Assembly (NCBI GenBank): GCA_025800285.1 | Contig: JAOXRX010000059.1 | Coordinates: 1-64,000, forward strand | Direction: 5' to 3' | DNA: 64,000 nucleotides | Source: Alphaproteobacteria bacterium | Lineage (GTDB): Bacteria > Pseudomonadota > Alphaproteobacteria > JAOXRX01 | Shown: in pieces, positions 1 through 7,815 of the stretch | Layout of the letters: each line of letters starts with the position of its first letter | How positions within the stretch are numbered: the stretch's first letter is position 1 | Program-made: the position numbers and the translations under genes | Notes under the pieces: generated by a model | Told to the model about the DNA's origin: nothing | The model's database searches: none | Seen by the model: only the letters and a program-made list of their open reading frames with translations

Positions 1-500
1 AATGGGCAATTACCCGCTGTAAATACACTTACATCTACACTCTTACTAGCACTACCTGATGTAGCTGTTATAGTTATGGTAGCTCTTCCTAAAACTCCAC
101 CACTTGCTTTACTTACACTTATCTCTCTATCTGAACCATCATTATCACTCACAGAAACTGCACTTATTATCGATGCCGCATCCTCTTTCTTAACTACACT
201 TAAAGTTACTCCACTGATATCTCCATCACTTATTGATAAACTAACAGGCAAAGCTTTAGAATCACTGTCTTTTTCTAACATTAACTCACTTGACACTGAT
301 ATGCTAAGCTTTGATAAATCTACTTCTTCTCCAGGAGTTTCTCCACCCAATTCTCCACCAGAGCATGTAAATGGACTCCCATCACAAGATGCTTTAATTA
401 AATTAGGTAGTTTTTGAAAATAGTAATAATCTCTAGCATGTGAGTTTGAAATTGTTAATATAGTTAATATAAATAGTGTAGATAAGAATCTCTTTAGCAT
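1..500 (-). CDS. Secreted repeat-type surface protein, N-terminal part only
   Basis: An open frame runs leftward from ATG 498-500 to the window edge, giving 166 residues with no stop, so the C-terminal part lies outside. A GAGGA ribosome site sits seven bases before the ATG. The first ~22 residues form a signal peptide (MLKRF start, hydrophobic core, cleavage near SHA-RD). The mature protein begins DYYYFQKLPNLI and is then Ser/Asp/Val-rich, like bacterial Ig-like or cadherin-like beta domains. The start DYYYFxxxPNLI closely matches KYYYFATMPNLI after the signal peptide of the 1118-residue GLUG protein at 25102-28458, and both have a GNC or SNC cysteine at about residues 160-180. I infer a paralogous secreted or surface protein. 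Function is unknown. Confidence 0.75.
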   Translation of the reverse strand, partial: MLKRFLSTLFILTILTISNSHARDYYYFQKLPNLIKASCDGSPFTCSGGELGGETPGEEVDLSKLSISVSSELMLEKDSDSKALPVSLSISDGDISGVTLSVVKKEDAASIISAVSVSDNDGSDREISVSKASGGVLGRATITITATSGSASKSVDVSVFTAGNCP

Positions 501-544
501 ATTTTTTCCTCATTTTTTATAAGTTTATATAATCTATATTTAGT

Positions 545-571
545 TTTATATATTTAACTTATATTTGTCAA
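545..571 (-). promoter_or_regulatory. Possible promoter of the secreted-protein gene
   Basis: TTGACA (566-571) and TATAAA (545-550) are separated by 15 bp on the minus strand, shorter than the 17 bp seen at other promoters here. It lies 45 bases before the start codon of the secreted protein. The -35 is perfect; the -10 assignment is less sure. Confidence 0.45.
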
Positions 572-577
572 GAGGTT

Positions 578-772
578 TTAATAATGAGGAGGCGGAGTCT
601 CTTCTGCGAAGTCCTTCACAAGTTGTTGATTCATGCTCTCTTTTAACAACTCTGTTTTATTTTTTAAATTCAATATTTCTTTTGAGTGCTCAAAAACCAC
701 ATCACTTAACTCATCAATAATCTTTTGTTGATGAGATATTTGCATTTCTAATTCTTTAATTCTATCTTCCAT
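578..772 (-). CDS. slyX: SlyX family protein
   Basis: A 64-residue coiled-coil protein of the SlyX family. It has the typical layout: an acidic/basic heptad-like N-terminal helix (MEDRIKELEMQI, then HQQKIIDELSDVV) and the conserved C-terminal end ETPPPHY. The start was placed at ATG 770-772 rather than further upstream, because family members begin at this point and an upstream extension would run into the divergent flavoprotein gene. The role of SlyX is not established (in E. coli it is linked genetically to slyD). It stands alone between the secreted-protein gene and the divergent HI0933-type gene. Confidence 0.85.
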   Translation of the reverse strand: MEDRIKELEMQISHQQKIIDELSDVVFEHSKEILNLKNKTELLKESMNQQLVKDFAEETPPPHY

Positions 773-829
773 ACATAATTCTATATCATAAAACTTTACT
801 AAATACAAGATATGTAGTATAAAAACTCT

Positions 830-1993
830 ATGGAAAAAATTTATGATGTTATAATTATTGGAGCAGGAGCCTCTGGTTGCTTTTGCGCAAGTCAAATATC
901 TTCAGATAAATCTGTTATGATAATTGATGCAAACGAGAAGAAAATGCGAAAAGTTTTTGTATCTGGAGGAGGAAGATGCAATTTCACAAATGTGAATGCA
1001 AATGAGAAATATTATTTATCTAATAATAATAAATTCTGCATTTCAGCTTTAAAGCAATTCTCTCCAACTGATTTCATAAACCTTGTAGATTTAAACAATA
1101 TAGAATACTATGAAAAGCATAAAGGGCAAATGTTTTGTAAAAACTCATCTTTAGAGATAATAAATCTTATAAACAGTAAAACAGGAAAGAATGTTAAATT
1201 TTTCATGAAAACAAGAGTGTTATACTCTTTAAAGAAAGAAAATTTATTTCAAATAAAAACAAATAAAGGGCTGTTTAAAAGCAAATCTCTAGTTATTGCT
1301 TCAGGGGGAAACTCATTTCCAAAGCTAGGAGCTAGTGACATTGGTTATAAAATAGCAGAAAGCTTTAACATACCTATTATTGAAACAAAACCTGCTTTAG
1401 TTGGATTAAAGAGCGAATACTTTAGAGATATTTCTGGGATTTCATTACCTGTAAAAATAAAAGTAAATAAAAGAGAAATTAATGATGACATTCTCTTTAC
1501 TCATAAAGGTATAAGTGGTCCCGCAACATTAAAAGCCTCTTTATTTATAAAAGATAAAATGTTTATAAATTTCTATCCTGAGAAAGATATTTTTGATTAT
1601 CTAAAAACCAAGCAAAAAGATAAACCTAGAAGTAAAGCTGAAACAGTATTGAAAGAGCTTCTTCCGACCAAATTCGTAAGTTTTATTTTGTCTGAAACAG
1701 ATACTCCTGAGCTTGCAAATATATCGGATAAAGCATTAAGACTAATTGCCAATAAAATTAATAATTTTGAATTTAAATTTAATGGTACTGTTGGATATGA
1801 AACTGCAGAAATAACATCTGGAGGAGTAGATACAAAAAGCATATCCTCCCAAACCATGGAATCTCAAACAACACCAAACTTATTTTTTATCGGGGAGGTT
1901 TTAGATGTATCCGGTTATTTAGGAGGATATAATTTACAATGGGCTTGGAGTTCAGCCTTTGTTTGTGCTAAAGAGATTTCCAAAGATATATAG
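830..1993 (+). CDS. HI0933/YhiN-type FAD-binding flavoprotein
   Basis: A 387-residue protein of the HI0933-like family of NAD(P)/FAD-dependent oxidoreductases. The N-terminal dinucleotide-binding motif [10 protein letters not shown] (residues ~11-20) and the family signature [10 protein letters not shown] (~46-55) are intact. The C-terminal [21 protein letters not shown] is also characteristic; it closes the FAD site in relatives. Length is typical (about 390-410). The substrate is unknown for most members. The last 26 bases overlap the convergent leuA gene, so both stop codons lie inside the other gene. Start ATG 830 has no clear Shine-Dalgarno but begins right at the Rossmann strand, as in the family. 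Confidence 0.88.
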   Translation: MEKIYDVIIIGAGASGCFCASQISSDKSVMIIDANEKKMRKVFVSGGGRCNFTNVNANEKYYLSNNNKFCISALKQFSPTDFINLVDLNNIEYYEKHKGQMFCKNSSLEIINLINSKTGKNVKFFMKTRVLYSLKKENLFQIKTNKGLFKSKSLVIASGGNSFPKLGASDIGYKIAESFNIPIIETKPALVGLKSEYFRDISGISLPVKIKVNKREINDDILFTHKGISGPATLKASLFIKDKMFINFYPEKDIFDYLKTKQKDKPRSKAETVLKELLPTKFVSFILSETDTPELANISDKALRLIANKINNFEFKFNGTVGYETAEITSGGVDTKSISSQTMESQTTPNLFFIGEVLDVSGYLGGYNLQWAWSSAFVCAKEISKDI

Positions 1994-3482
1994 AGTTCAT
2001 AGCATCAATTAAAGCTTCCCCCGCAGAAACTATAATATCTTCAGATAAAGAGCTACCATAGAAGACTCTATCTTCAAACCTTACAGATATTCTTGTTTTC
2101 CCCGCAGAATCTTTTCCTTTTTCAACTTTACTTGAAATATCAAACTCTTCTAAAGAAACCTCATAACCAGTCGCATCATAAATTGCATTATATAAACAAC
2201 TTACTGAGCCCTCTCCTTTTGCTGAAACAGTTTTTTCTTCATCACCACATCTAATAAGTATATTAGCTGTATGGTACTCGCTATCAGTTTCAACATTTAA
2301 ACTTATTATTTCAAAATACCTTTTATCATTAAAAAGTTTTTTATTTTTATAAAGAATCTCTAAATCATAATCAAACACTTGACCTTTCTTATCAGCTAAT
2401 GCAATAAAATCAGAATAAAGAGTGTTTAAATCATAATCACTATACCCCATTCCTTCCATATACATATTAACAGCTGCTCTACCAGATCTACTTGTTAAAT
2501 TAAGTTTTTCTGTTGGCTTACCTATGGACTTTGGAGTCATTATCTCATAAACATTATCACCCTTTATAACACCATCTTGATGAATACCTGATGAATGAGA
2601 AAAAGCCCTAGCCCCAACAATAGCTTTGTTTGGCTGAATTGGCATATCGCATATTCTACTCACCATTTGACTTACTTCATATATTTTTTCACTATTTATA
2701 GAAGTCTCTACATTTAACATATTTTTTCTTGTCTTAATTATCATAGCTATCTCTTCAAGAGCACAATTACCAGCTCTTTCTCCAATACCATTTATAGTAA
2801 CTTCTACTTGTCTTGCTCCTGCTTCAACTGCTGCAATAGAATTAGCAGTAGCTAAACCTAAATCATTATGACAATGAACTGAAATTATTGCATCATTAAT
2901 ATTTGGCACTCTATCAAAAACCTGCTTTATAATATTACCAAACTCGCTTGGCACTGTATAACCTACTGTATCAGGAATATTAACAGTAGTTGCTCCAGCT
3001 GAAATAACAGCCTCTACAATTTTACACAAATCATCAATAGGAGTTCTTCCTGCATCTTCACAAGAAAACTCTACATCATCTGTATATGTTTTTGCTCTTT
3101 TAACAGCTTTAACCGCCATATCAATAATAGTATTATAATCCTTTTTCAATTTAGTTTCTGTATGAATTGGTGATGTAGCTATAAATGTATGAATACGAAA
3201 ATTATCAGCCACACTTAAAGCCTCTGCACAAACATCAATATCTTTTTCTACCGCTCTACATAATCCACAAACAGTTGAATTTTTAATTGCTTTTGCAATT
3301 TCTGAAACAGACTCAAAATCTCCTTGAGATGAAACAGGAAATCCAGCTTCTATAACATCTACTCCCAACTCTTCGAGTTTTAAAGCAATCTTAAGCTTGT
3401 CATCTTTTGACAAACTTGACATTAGTGCTTGTTCTCCGTCTCTTAGAGTTGTATCAAATATTATAACTTTATCTGTTTTCAT
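1968..3482 (-). CDS. leuA: 2-isopropylmalate synthase
   Basis: A 504-residue enzyme joining acetyl-CoA and 2-oxoisovalerate in the first committed step of leucine synthesis. The TIM-barrel signature [12 protein letters not shown] is at residues ~9-20, metal ligands are in [11 protein letters not shown], and [10 protein letters not shown] marks LeuA (seen in isopropylmalate synthases, not in citramalate or homocitrate synthases with other ends). The C-terminal ~120 residues form the LeuA allosteric domain that binds leucine. RBS AGAGGA precedes the ATG. No other leu gene is adjacent. It follows tyrS on the same strand, with a strong terminator between them; a promoter-like element lies in the loop of that terminator. 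Confidence 0.93.
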   Translation of the reverse strand: MKTDKVIIFDTTLRDGEQALMSSLSKDDKLKIALKLEELGVDVIEAGFPVSSQGDFESVSEIAKAIKNSTVCGLCRAVEKDIDVCAEALSVADNFRIHTFIATSPIHTETKLKKDYNTIIDMAVKAVKRAKTYTDDVEFSCEDAGRTPIDDLCKIVEAVISAGATTVNIPDTVGYTVPSEFGNIIKQVFDRVPNINDAIISVHCHNDLGLATANSIAAVEAGARQVEVTINGIGERAGNCALEEIAMIIKTRKNMLNVETSINSEKIYEVSQMVSRICDMPIQPNKAIVGARAFSHSSGIHQDGVIKGDNVYEIMTPKSIGKPTEKLNLTSRSGRAAVNMYMEGMGYSDYDLNTLYSDFIALADKKGQVFDYDLEILYKNKKLFNDKRYFEIISLNVETDSEYHTANILIRCGDEEKTVSAKGEGSVSCLYNAIYDATGYEVSLEEFDISSKVEKGKDSAGKTRISVRFEDRVFYGSSLSEDIIVSAGEALIDAMNSIYLWKSL

Positions 3483-3515
3483 CTTTTCCTCTTTCTTTTT
3501 AATGATTTTATTTAA

Positions 3516-3561
3516 TAAAAAAACGGTGGCTATATAAGATTATCATTATAAAAGCCACCGT
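3516..3561 (-). terminator. Rho-independent terminator after tyrS
   Basis: On the minus strand, ACGGTGGCT (3553-3561) pairs perfectly with AGCCACCGT (3523-3531), followed by seven T (3516-3522). It lies 22 bases after the tyrS stop codon and about 34 bases before leuA. The 21-base loop is AT-rich. Confidence 0.9.
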
Positions 3562-3572
3562 TTAAATTTACA
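3545..3572 (-). promoter_or_regulatory. Promoter-like element in the terminator loop, upstream of leuA
   Basis: TGTAAA (3567-3572), 16 bp, then TATAAT (3545-3550) on the minus strand. The -10 lies inside the loop of the tyrS terminator. A transcript starting from it would lack the left arm of the hairpin and could pass into leuA. It is the only promoter candidate seen for leuA; the -35 is weak. Confidence 0.4.
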
Positions 3573-3582
3573 TATATTTTGC

Positions 3583-4812
3583 TTATTTAATTAAACAATG
3601 CTTTTTCTTACCTGATGAGAGCTTAATTGCCTCACCTTCAAACTTAACAACAGTTTTATCATCTTCAACTTTCTTATCATCAAGTTTAATAGCTCCACCA
3701 GCTATAGATCTTCTAGCCTCACCATTTGATTTTGAGAAACCAACTGTTTTAAGAATTTCTATAATAGAAACTCCATCAGCAAGAGCTTCAATTTCAAAAG
3801 TTGGCAGGTTATCAGACTTATTACGATTCTCAAAAGTTTCAATTGCTGTTTGCAAAGCTTTATCAGCAGCTTCTTGACCATGAAGAAGTTTTGTAGCCTC
3901 ATAAGCTAGAGTTTTCTTAACTTCATTAATTTCAGCACCTTCAAGCTTTTCGTATTCAGCAATTTGCTCTAGAGGAACATCTGTTACAATTTTCATGAAA
4001 CGGCAAACATCTCTATCATCAACATTTCTCCAGTATTGGAAAAACTCATACGGAGAAACTTTTTCTTCATTTAACCAAACAGCATTACCTTCTGATTTAC
4101 CCATTTTCTTACCATTTGAATCAAGCAATAAAGGATATGTCAATCCAAACAACTCTTTACCGTCTTTTCTTCTAGCAAGCTCTACACCACTAATAATATT
4201 ACCCCACTGATCGGAACCAGCAAGCTGTAGAGAACAGTTATACTTTTTATTAAGAACTGTGAAATCATACCCCTGCAATAACATATAGTTAAATTCTAGG
4301 AAACTTAGAGAACTTTCTCTTTCAAGTCTTGATTTAACACTATCCATTGTTAGCATTCTATTAATTGAATAATGAGGCCCCACCTCTCTTAGAAAATCTA
4401 AGTAGCTCACATCTTTAAACCAATCATAGTTATTTACGATCATTGCATCAGTTGGCCCATCACCAAACTTAACAAGCTTTTCAAAAACTTTTTTAATTCC
4501 ATTAATGTTATCTTGAACTTGTTCAATTGTCAGCATATTTCTTGCTGCATCTTTACCTGAAGGATCTCCAATCATACCAGTAGCTCCACCAACTAAGAAA
4601 ATTGGTTTGTGTCCACACTTTTGGAATAATCTCAATGTTAATATTGTTAAATAATGTCCAACATGCAAAGAATCCGCTGTTGGGTCATATCCTGTATATG
4701 CCACAACAACTTCATTTGCAAGTTTTTCATCAAGCTTTTCAATGTCTGTGCATTGATTTAATAAGCCACGGGCTTCTAACTCATTTAAGAAGTCTGATTT
4801 AAATTGTGTCAT
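3583..4812 (-). CDS. tyrS: Tyrosyl-tRNA synthetase
   Basis: A 409-residue class I aminoacyl-tRNA synthetase charging tRNA-Tyr. The HIGH motif appears as HVGH in YTGYDPTADSLHVGH (~residues 39-53) and the KMSKS loop as KMGKS in SNGKKMGKSEGNAV. The tyrosine-binding segment LQLAGSDQWGNI is present. The C-terminal ~65 residues form an S4-type RNA-binding domain (GGAIKLDDKKVEDD). Length and domain order match the bacterial TyrRS. RBS AAGGAAAG lies just before ATG. It is expressed from a promoter at 4872-4900 overlapping the end of tolA and is ended by the hairpin at 3516-3561. Confidence 0.95.
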   Translation of the reverse strand: MTQFKSDFLNELEARGLLNQCTDIEKLDEKLANEVVVAYTGYDPTADSLHVGHYLTILTLRLFQKCGHKPIFLVGGATGMIGDPSGKDAARNMLTIEQVQDNINGIKKVFEKLVKFGDGPTDAMIVNNYDWFKDVSYLDFLREVGPHYSINRMLTMDSVKSRLERESSLSFLEFNYMLLQGYDFTVLNKKYNCSLQLAGSDQWGNIISGVELARRKDGKELFGLTYPLLLDSNGKKMGKSEGNAVWLNEEKVSPYEFFQYWRNVDDRDVCRFMKIVTDVPLEQIAEYEKLEGAEINEVKKTLAYEATKLLHGQEAADKALQTAIETFENRNKSDNLPTFEIEALADGVSIIEILKTVGFSKSNGEARRSIAGGAIKLDDKKVEDDKTVVKFEGEAIKLSSGKKKHCLIK

Positions 4813-4871
4813 ATTCTTTCCTTTTTTGTTTTTTAAATTTAATTTTATACTGGATTAATACCAGCTCTCGA

Positions 4872-4900
4872 TTTATAACATGATTTATTTAAGTTTGCAA
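4872..4900 (-). promoter_or_regulatory. tyrS promoter
   Basis: TTGCAA (4895-4900), a 17-bp spacer and TATAAA (4872-4877) on the minus strand, about 60 bases before tyrS. A small CTGG/CCAG hairpin follows in the leader. Confidence 0.6.
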
Positions 4901-4903
4901 GGT

Positions 4904-5689
4904 CTAAAACATATCTGTTGGAGCAAAGTGAAATACTATTTCGGACTTTATCTTCAATCTTTCTTCTGATAGTTTTAAAGGAGAACTTTTTAACACGGCT
5001 CTTTTAGCACTTGTTACAAATATTTCATAAGCTCTGTCTTTTCTCCTAGACAGTTTATTATTAATAACTTTTATAGAGCTAACATCTCCACCTTTTTCTA
5101 CTGTTATTTTAATATCTACAGCCATTTCCTCTATATCTTTTGCTCCAACTGGAACCAACCAGTTATTCATTATTTGAGATCTCAGAGCATCTTCTTCAGC
5201 AACTGTAAAATTATTTTTTAACTTCTCTATTAATGAATCAGGTATATCTTCTTCTACTTCTTCAACCGCAATCTTTGGTTTGAAACCTTCTGGGGTTAAA
5301 TCTTTTAATACAGAGTCAAAAGTTTTACTAATTGGCTCTGATTTAGGCTCATCAATTTCACTTAAAAGAGATGAGAAATCTTTTTGTTTTTTAATCTCCT
5401 TTATAGGCTTTGGCTTCTCGGGAATTTTAATTGCATTTTTCTTAGTTTCCAATTTTTTTGCTTTTGGCTTTACAGATGGTTTCTTTTTTGCGACTACTGA
5501 TTTCTTCTTTTTTGCTGGTTTTTTGACAGCTTTTTTAACTGGAACTTTTTCTTTTACAATTTTATCAAAAACAATAGGTATTGGATGTGAAGGCACAATT
5601 TCTTTTTTCACAGCTTTAAAAAGAGGTAAAGCAAAAACCCCTAATATTATTATATGTAAAAAAACTGATTTAAAGAAACTTCTTGGCAT
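4904..5689 (-). CDS. tolA: TolA, envelope-spanning protein of the Tol-Pal system
   Basis: A 261-residue protein with one N-terminal transmembrane helix (residues ~8-24), a long Lys/Pro/Ala-rich stalk (~45-105) with repeated KKPAKKKK-like stretches, and a C-terminal globular domain (~150-261) of the TonB/TolA type. TolA links the inner-membrane TolQR motor to TolB/Pal and keeps the outer membrane attached during division. It is the last gene of ybgC-tolQ-tolR-tolA. tolB and pal do not follow; tyrS does. Sequence identity to known TolA is low, as is usual, so the call rests on architecture and position. Confidence 0.85.
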   Translation of the reverse strand: MPRSFFKSVFLHIIILGVFALPLFKAVKKEIVPSHPIPIVFDKIVKEKVPVKKAVKKPAKKKKSVVAKKKPSVKPKAKKLETKKNAIKIPEKPKPIKEIKKQKDFSSLLSEIDEPKSEPISKTFDSVLKDLTPEGFKPKIAVEEVEEDIPDSLIEKLKNNFTVAEEDALRSQIMNNWLVPVGAKDIEEMAVDIKITVEKGGDVSSIKVINNKLSRRKDRAYEIFVTSAKRAVLKSSPLKLSEERLKIKSEIVFHFAPTDMF

Positions 5690-5701
5690 TAAAACTATTC
5701 C

Positions 5702-6118
5702 CTACTGAGGTATCTCTGCAATCAAAGACACTTTCTTATAACCACCATCACTTATAACTCCCATAACTTTCATTACCTCACCATAAGCAAGTTTTTTATC
5801 ACCTTTTACATAAATGGTGAAATCCTTGTTATTATCACTAATAGCATTTAACAATTCAAGCATAGATTCTGATTTAACCTTTTTCTCTTGAATAAAAATT
5901 TCTTTTTTACTGTTTACAGTTATTACCAAAGGATCTTTCTCATCATTATTTAATTGAGCAGCTTTAGTCTCTGGCAAATCAACTGGAACACCAACAGTTA
6001 ACATTGGAGCAGATATCATAAATACAATCAACAGAACAAAAACCACATCCACCAATGGAGTCATATTGATTTGAGCCATTGGTATATAAGATTTTCTTTT
6101 ATGTTTATTTTTAATCAT
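5702..6118 (-). CDS. tolR: TolR, Tol-Pal proton channel subunit
   Basis: A 138-residue ExbD/TolR family protein. A single transmembrane helix (residues ~21-40) begins with PLVDVVFVLLIVFM, carrying the essential membrane aspartate (D in PLVDVVFVLL). The periplasmic domain includes KGDKKLAYGEVMKVM, conserved in TolR. With TolQ it uses the proton motive force to energise TolA. It lies 12 bases upstream of tolA and 11 downstream of tolQ, in one operon. Confidence 0.93.
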   Translation of the reverse strand: MIKNKHKRKSYIPMAQINMTPLVDVVFVLLIVFMISAPMLTVGVPVDLPETKAAQLNNDEKDPLVITVNSKKEIFIQEKKVKSESMLELLNAISDNNKDFTIYVKGDKKLAYGEVMKVMGVISDGGYKKVSLIAEIPQ

Positions 6119-6129
6119 AATTTTTCTCT

Positions 6130-6780
6130 TTACTTAGTGTGTCTTGATAGAATTGCTGATAGTTCGTGAGCAAAATTCTCTAATCTTTCTGCATATCTTG
6201 ATAAATCTGTTGAAAACTTATTATAAGCAAGAGTCGCTGGAATAGCAGCGATAAGCCCTAGAGCTGTTGTAAAAAGAGCTTCTGATATACCCGGTGCAAC
6301 GACTGCTAAAGAAGTATTTTTTGAATTAGCGATAGCAGAGAAAGCATTCATAATTCCCCATACAGTTCCGAAAAGACCTAAAAAAGGAGCAACTGAAGAG
6401 GTGCTAGCTAAAAACATTAAGTTCTTCTCAATTCTTGTCATTTCTCTAGCCAGAGTAACTGACATAACTCTATCAATTGTTGAAATAATATCTTTTGAAT
6501 GAGAATTCTTCTTTTTTGCAGACATCCACTCTTTCATACCAGTAGCAAAAATAGCTCTCATAGGATCGCTTGGAGCACCAGAAACACTATCATAGATATC
6601 ATCTATAGGTTTTCCTGACCAAAACTCTTCTTCAAAATCATCTGCTTTTGTTTTCAAAAAATTGAATGTACTTAACTTTTCAAATATTATAGCCCAACTC
6701 CATAGAGATGCAATTAACAAAGAAATCAAAACAATCTTTGTAACTAAATCTGAATTCATAAACATATCATATAACGACAT
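6130..6780 (-). CDS. tolQ: TolQ, Tol-Pal proton channel subunit
   Basis: A 216-residue MotA/TolQ/ExbB family membrane protein. There are three membrane segments: residues ~13-34, ~123-145 (SVAPFLGLFGTVWGIMNAF) and ~160-185 (GISEALFTTALGLIAAIPA), with the conserved PFLGLFGTVWGI and TTALGL motifs lining the proton path. It partners TolR in the inner membrane. The gene sits 12 bases after ybgC and 11 before tolR, the standard order. Confidence 0.95.
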   Translation of the reverse strand: MSLYDMFMNSDLVTKIVLISLLIASLWSWAIIFEKLSTFNFLKTKADDFEEEFWSGKPIDDIYDSVSGAPSDPMRAIFATGMKEWMSAKKKNSHSKDIISTIDRVMSVTLAREMTRIEKNLMFLASTSSVAPFLGLFGTVWGIMNAFSAIANSKNTSLAVVAPGISEALFTTALGLIAAIPATLAYNKFSTDLSRYAERLENFAHELSAILSRHTK

Positions 6781-6792
6781 AATTAACTCCTT

Positions 6793-7182
6793 TTATATTT
6801 TATCTGTAAGATCTTTTGGCAACCTTGAAGGCTTGAACTTATCATTTATGTAAACTAAAACTATTTTTACAGTAACTAACTCTTGATCTCCTTTGCAAAT
6901 CCTTTGATGCATAACTACAGATGTATTTCTTACTTCTGTAATAGAAGTATAAACATCAATTAAATCATCAATTTTAGCAGGAGCCTTATAATCAACTTCA
7001 CAGTGTCTTGCAACAAAACCATGCTTTGAGTCGTGGAATATTTTACCATGAGCATAATCTATTTCTCTTAAAAATTCTGTCCTACCTCTTTCTGCAAATT
7101 TTAAATAATTAGCATAGTAAACAACATTTTGAGCATCAGTGTCTTCGAAATAAACTCTGATTGACATCTTGTGTTCTTTCAT
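6793..7182 (-). CDS. ybgC: YbgC family acyl-CoA thioesterase
   Basis: A 129-residue hotdog-fold thioesterase. The active-site segment FEDTDAQNVVYYANYLKF carries the conserved aspartate and the YYANYLKFAERGRTEFLR continuation typical of YbgC. The family hydrolyses acyl-CoA and has been linked to phospholipid metabolism at the membrane. It is the first gene of the tol operon. RBS CAGGAGA lies close before the ATG, and a 17-bp-spaced promoter lies at 7215-7243. Confidence 0.92.
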   Translation of the reverse strand: MKEHKMSIRVYFEDTDAQNVVYYANYLKFAERGRTEFLREIDYAHGKIFHDSKHGFVARHCEVDYKAPAKIDDLIDVYTSITEVRNTSVVMHQRICKGDQELVTVKIVLVYINDKFKPSRLPKDLTDKI

Positions 7183-7214
7183 TCAATCTTCTCCTGTAAA
7201 GTTTAGTTTAGTAT

Positions 7215-7243
7215 TTTATAAAACATATTATCTATTTTTTCAA
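7215..7243 (-). promoter_or_regulatory. Promoter of the ybgC-tolQRA operon
   Basis: TTGAAA (7238-7243), 17 bp, TATAAA (7215-7220) on the minus strand, about 33 bases before ybgC. Confidence 0.65.
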
Positions 7244-7280
7244 TATAAAAGAGGAATATGAGATAAAAAAATTTAGGGAT

Positions 7281-7710
7281 TTAATTCACATTCGAAGGCA
7301 CGAAAAGATTTTTCGACTCCTTCCAGTCGCTCAAAATGACATTACCATTTTCCCCAGCCGGTCATTCTTATGAGCGGAGCGAAGAAGAATCTCATTGTGT
7401 TACTGGATATTAATTAAGACTCCATAGGCATGAAAAGATTCTTCGTTACACTCAGAATGACAATATCATTCCTCAGCCAGTCATTCTGATGAGCAGAGCG
7501 AAGAAGAATCTCATTGTGATGCAGGATGTAAATTAAAATTCCACAGGCATGAAAAGATTCTTCACTTTGTTCAGAATGACAATATCATTCCCCCAGACCG
7601 TCATTCTGATGAGCAGAGCGAAGAAGAATCTAATTGTGTTACTGGATGTAAATTAAGATTCCACAGGCATGAAAAGATTCTTCACTTTGTTCAGAATGAA
7701 GAGAGAATAA
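7281..7710. repeat. Cluster of ~120-bp imperfect palindromic repeats
   Basis: About three and a half tandem units of roughly 120 bp. Each has a left arm (ggcatgaaaagattcttc, then a variable stretch, then cagaatgac) and a right arm (gtcattctgatgagcag, then agcgaagaagaatctcattg), so each unit can fold on itself: AAGATTCTTC faces GAAGAAGAATCT and AGAATGAC faces GTCATTCT. Units differ by scattered substitutions. The same family occurs at 35991-36312. No convincing gene is encoded. The cluster lies between the tol operon promoter and the valS terminator. Confidence 0.9.
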
Positions 7711-7745
7711 TGTAAAGAATAGATTTTAAAAAATTTTAGATTATG

Positions 7746-7791
7746 AAAAAGCCCCCGTGTAGTACATAGTAGTACTTGAGGGGGCTTTTTT
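7746..7791 (-). terminator. Terminator after valS (can act in both directions)
   Basis: AAAAAGCCCCC (7746-7756) pairs with GGGGGCTTTTT (7780-7790). Inside, a GTAC/GTAC stem adds structure. T-runs flank both sides, so it can end valS on the minus strand and also stop transcription from the other side. It lies 25 bases after the valS stop codon. Confidence 0.9.
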
Positions 7792-7815
7792 GTAAAAATA
7801 AAATTTAATTAAAAT

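Noticed and set aside
76-417. Plus-strand ORF of 113 codons
   Set aside because: It is antisense to the secreted protein on the minus strand, which has a signal peptide and ribosome site.
3483-3582. Leucine leader peptide before leuA
   Set aside because: The only short ORF ([11 protein letters not shown]) has one leucine codon and lies in the terminator region.
4813-4903. Tyrosine leader peptide or T-box before tyrS
   Set aside because: No tyrosine-rich ORF and no T-box sequence; only a small CTGG/CCAG hairpin.
5280-5708. Plus-strand ORF of 142 codons opposite tolA
   Set aside because: Phe-rich shadow of the Lys-rich TolA stalk.
7281-7710. CRISPR array
   Set aside because: Repeats are long, imperfect, palindromic and have no unique spacers of even size; no cas genes are near.
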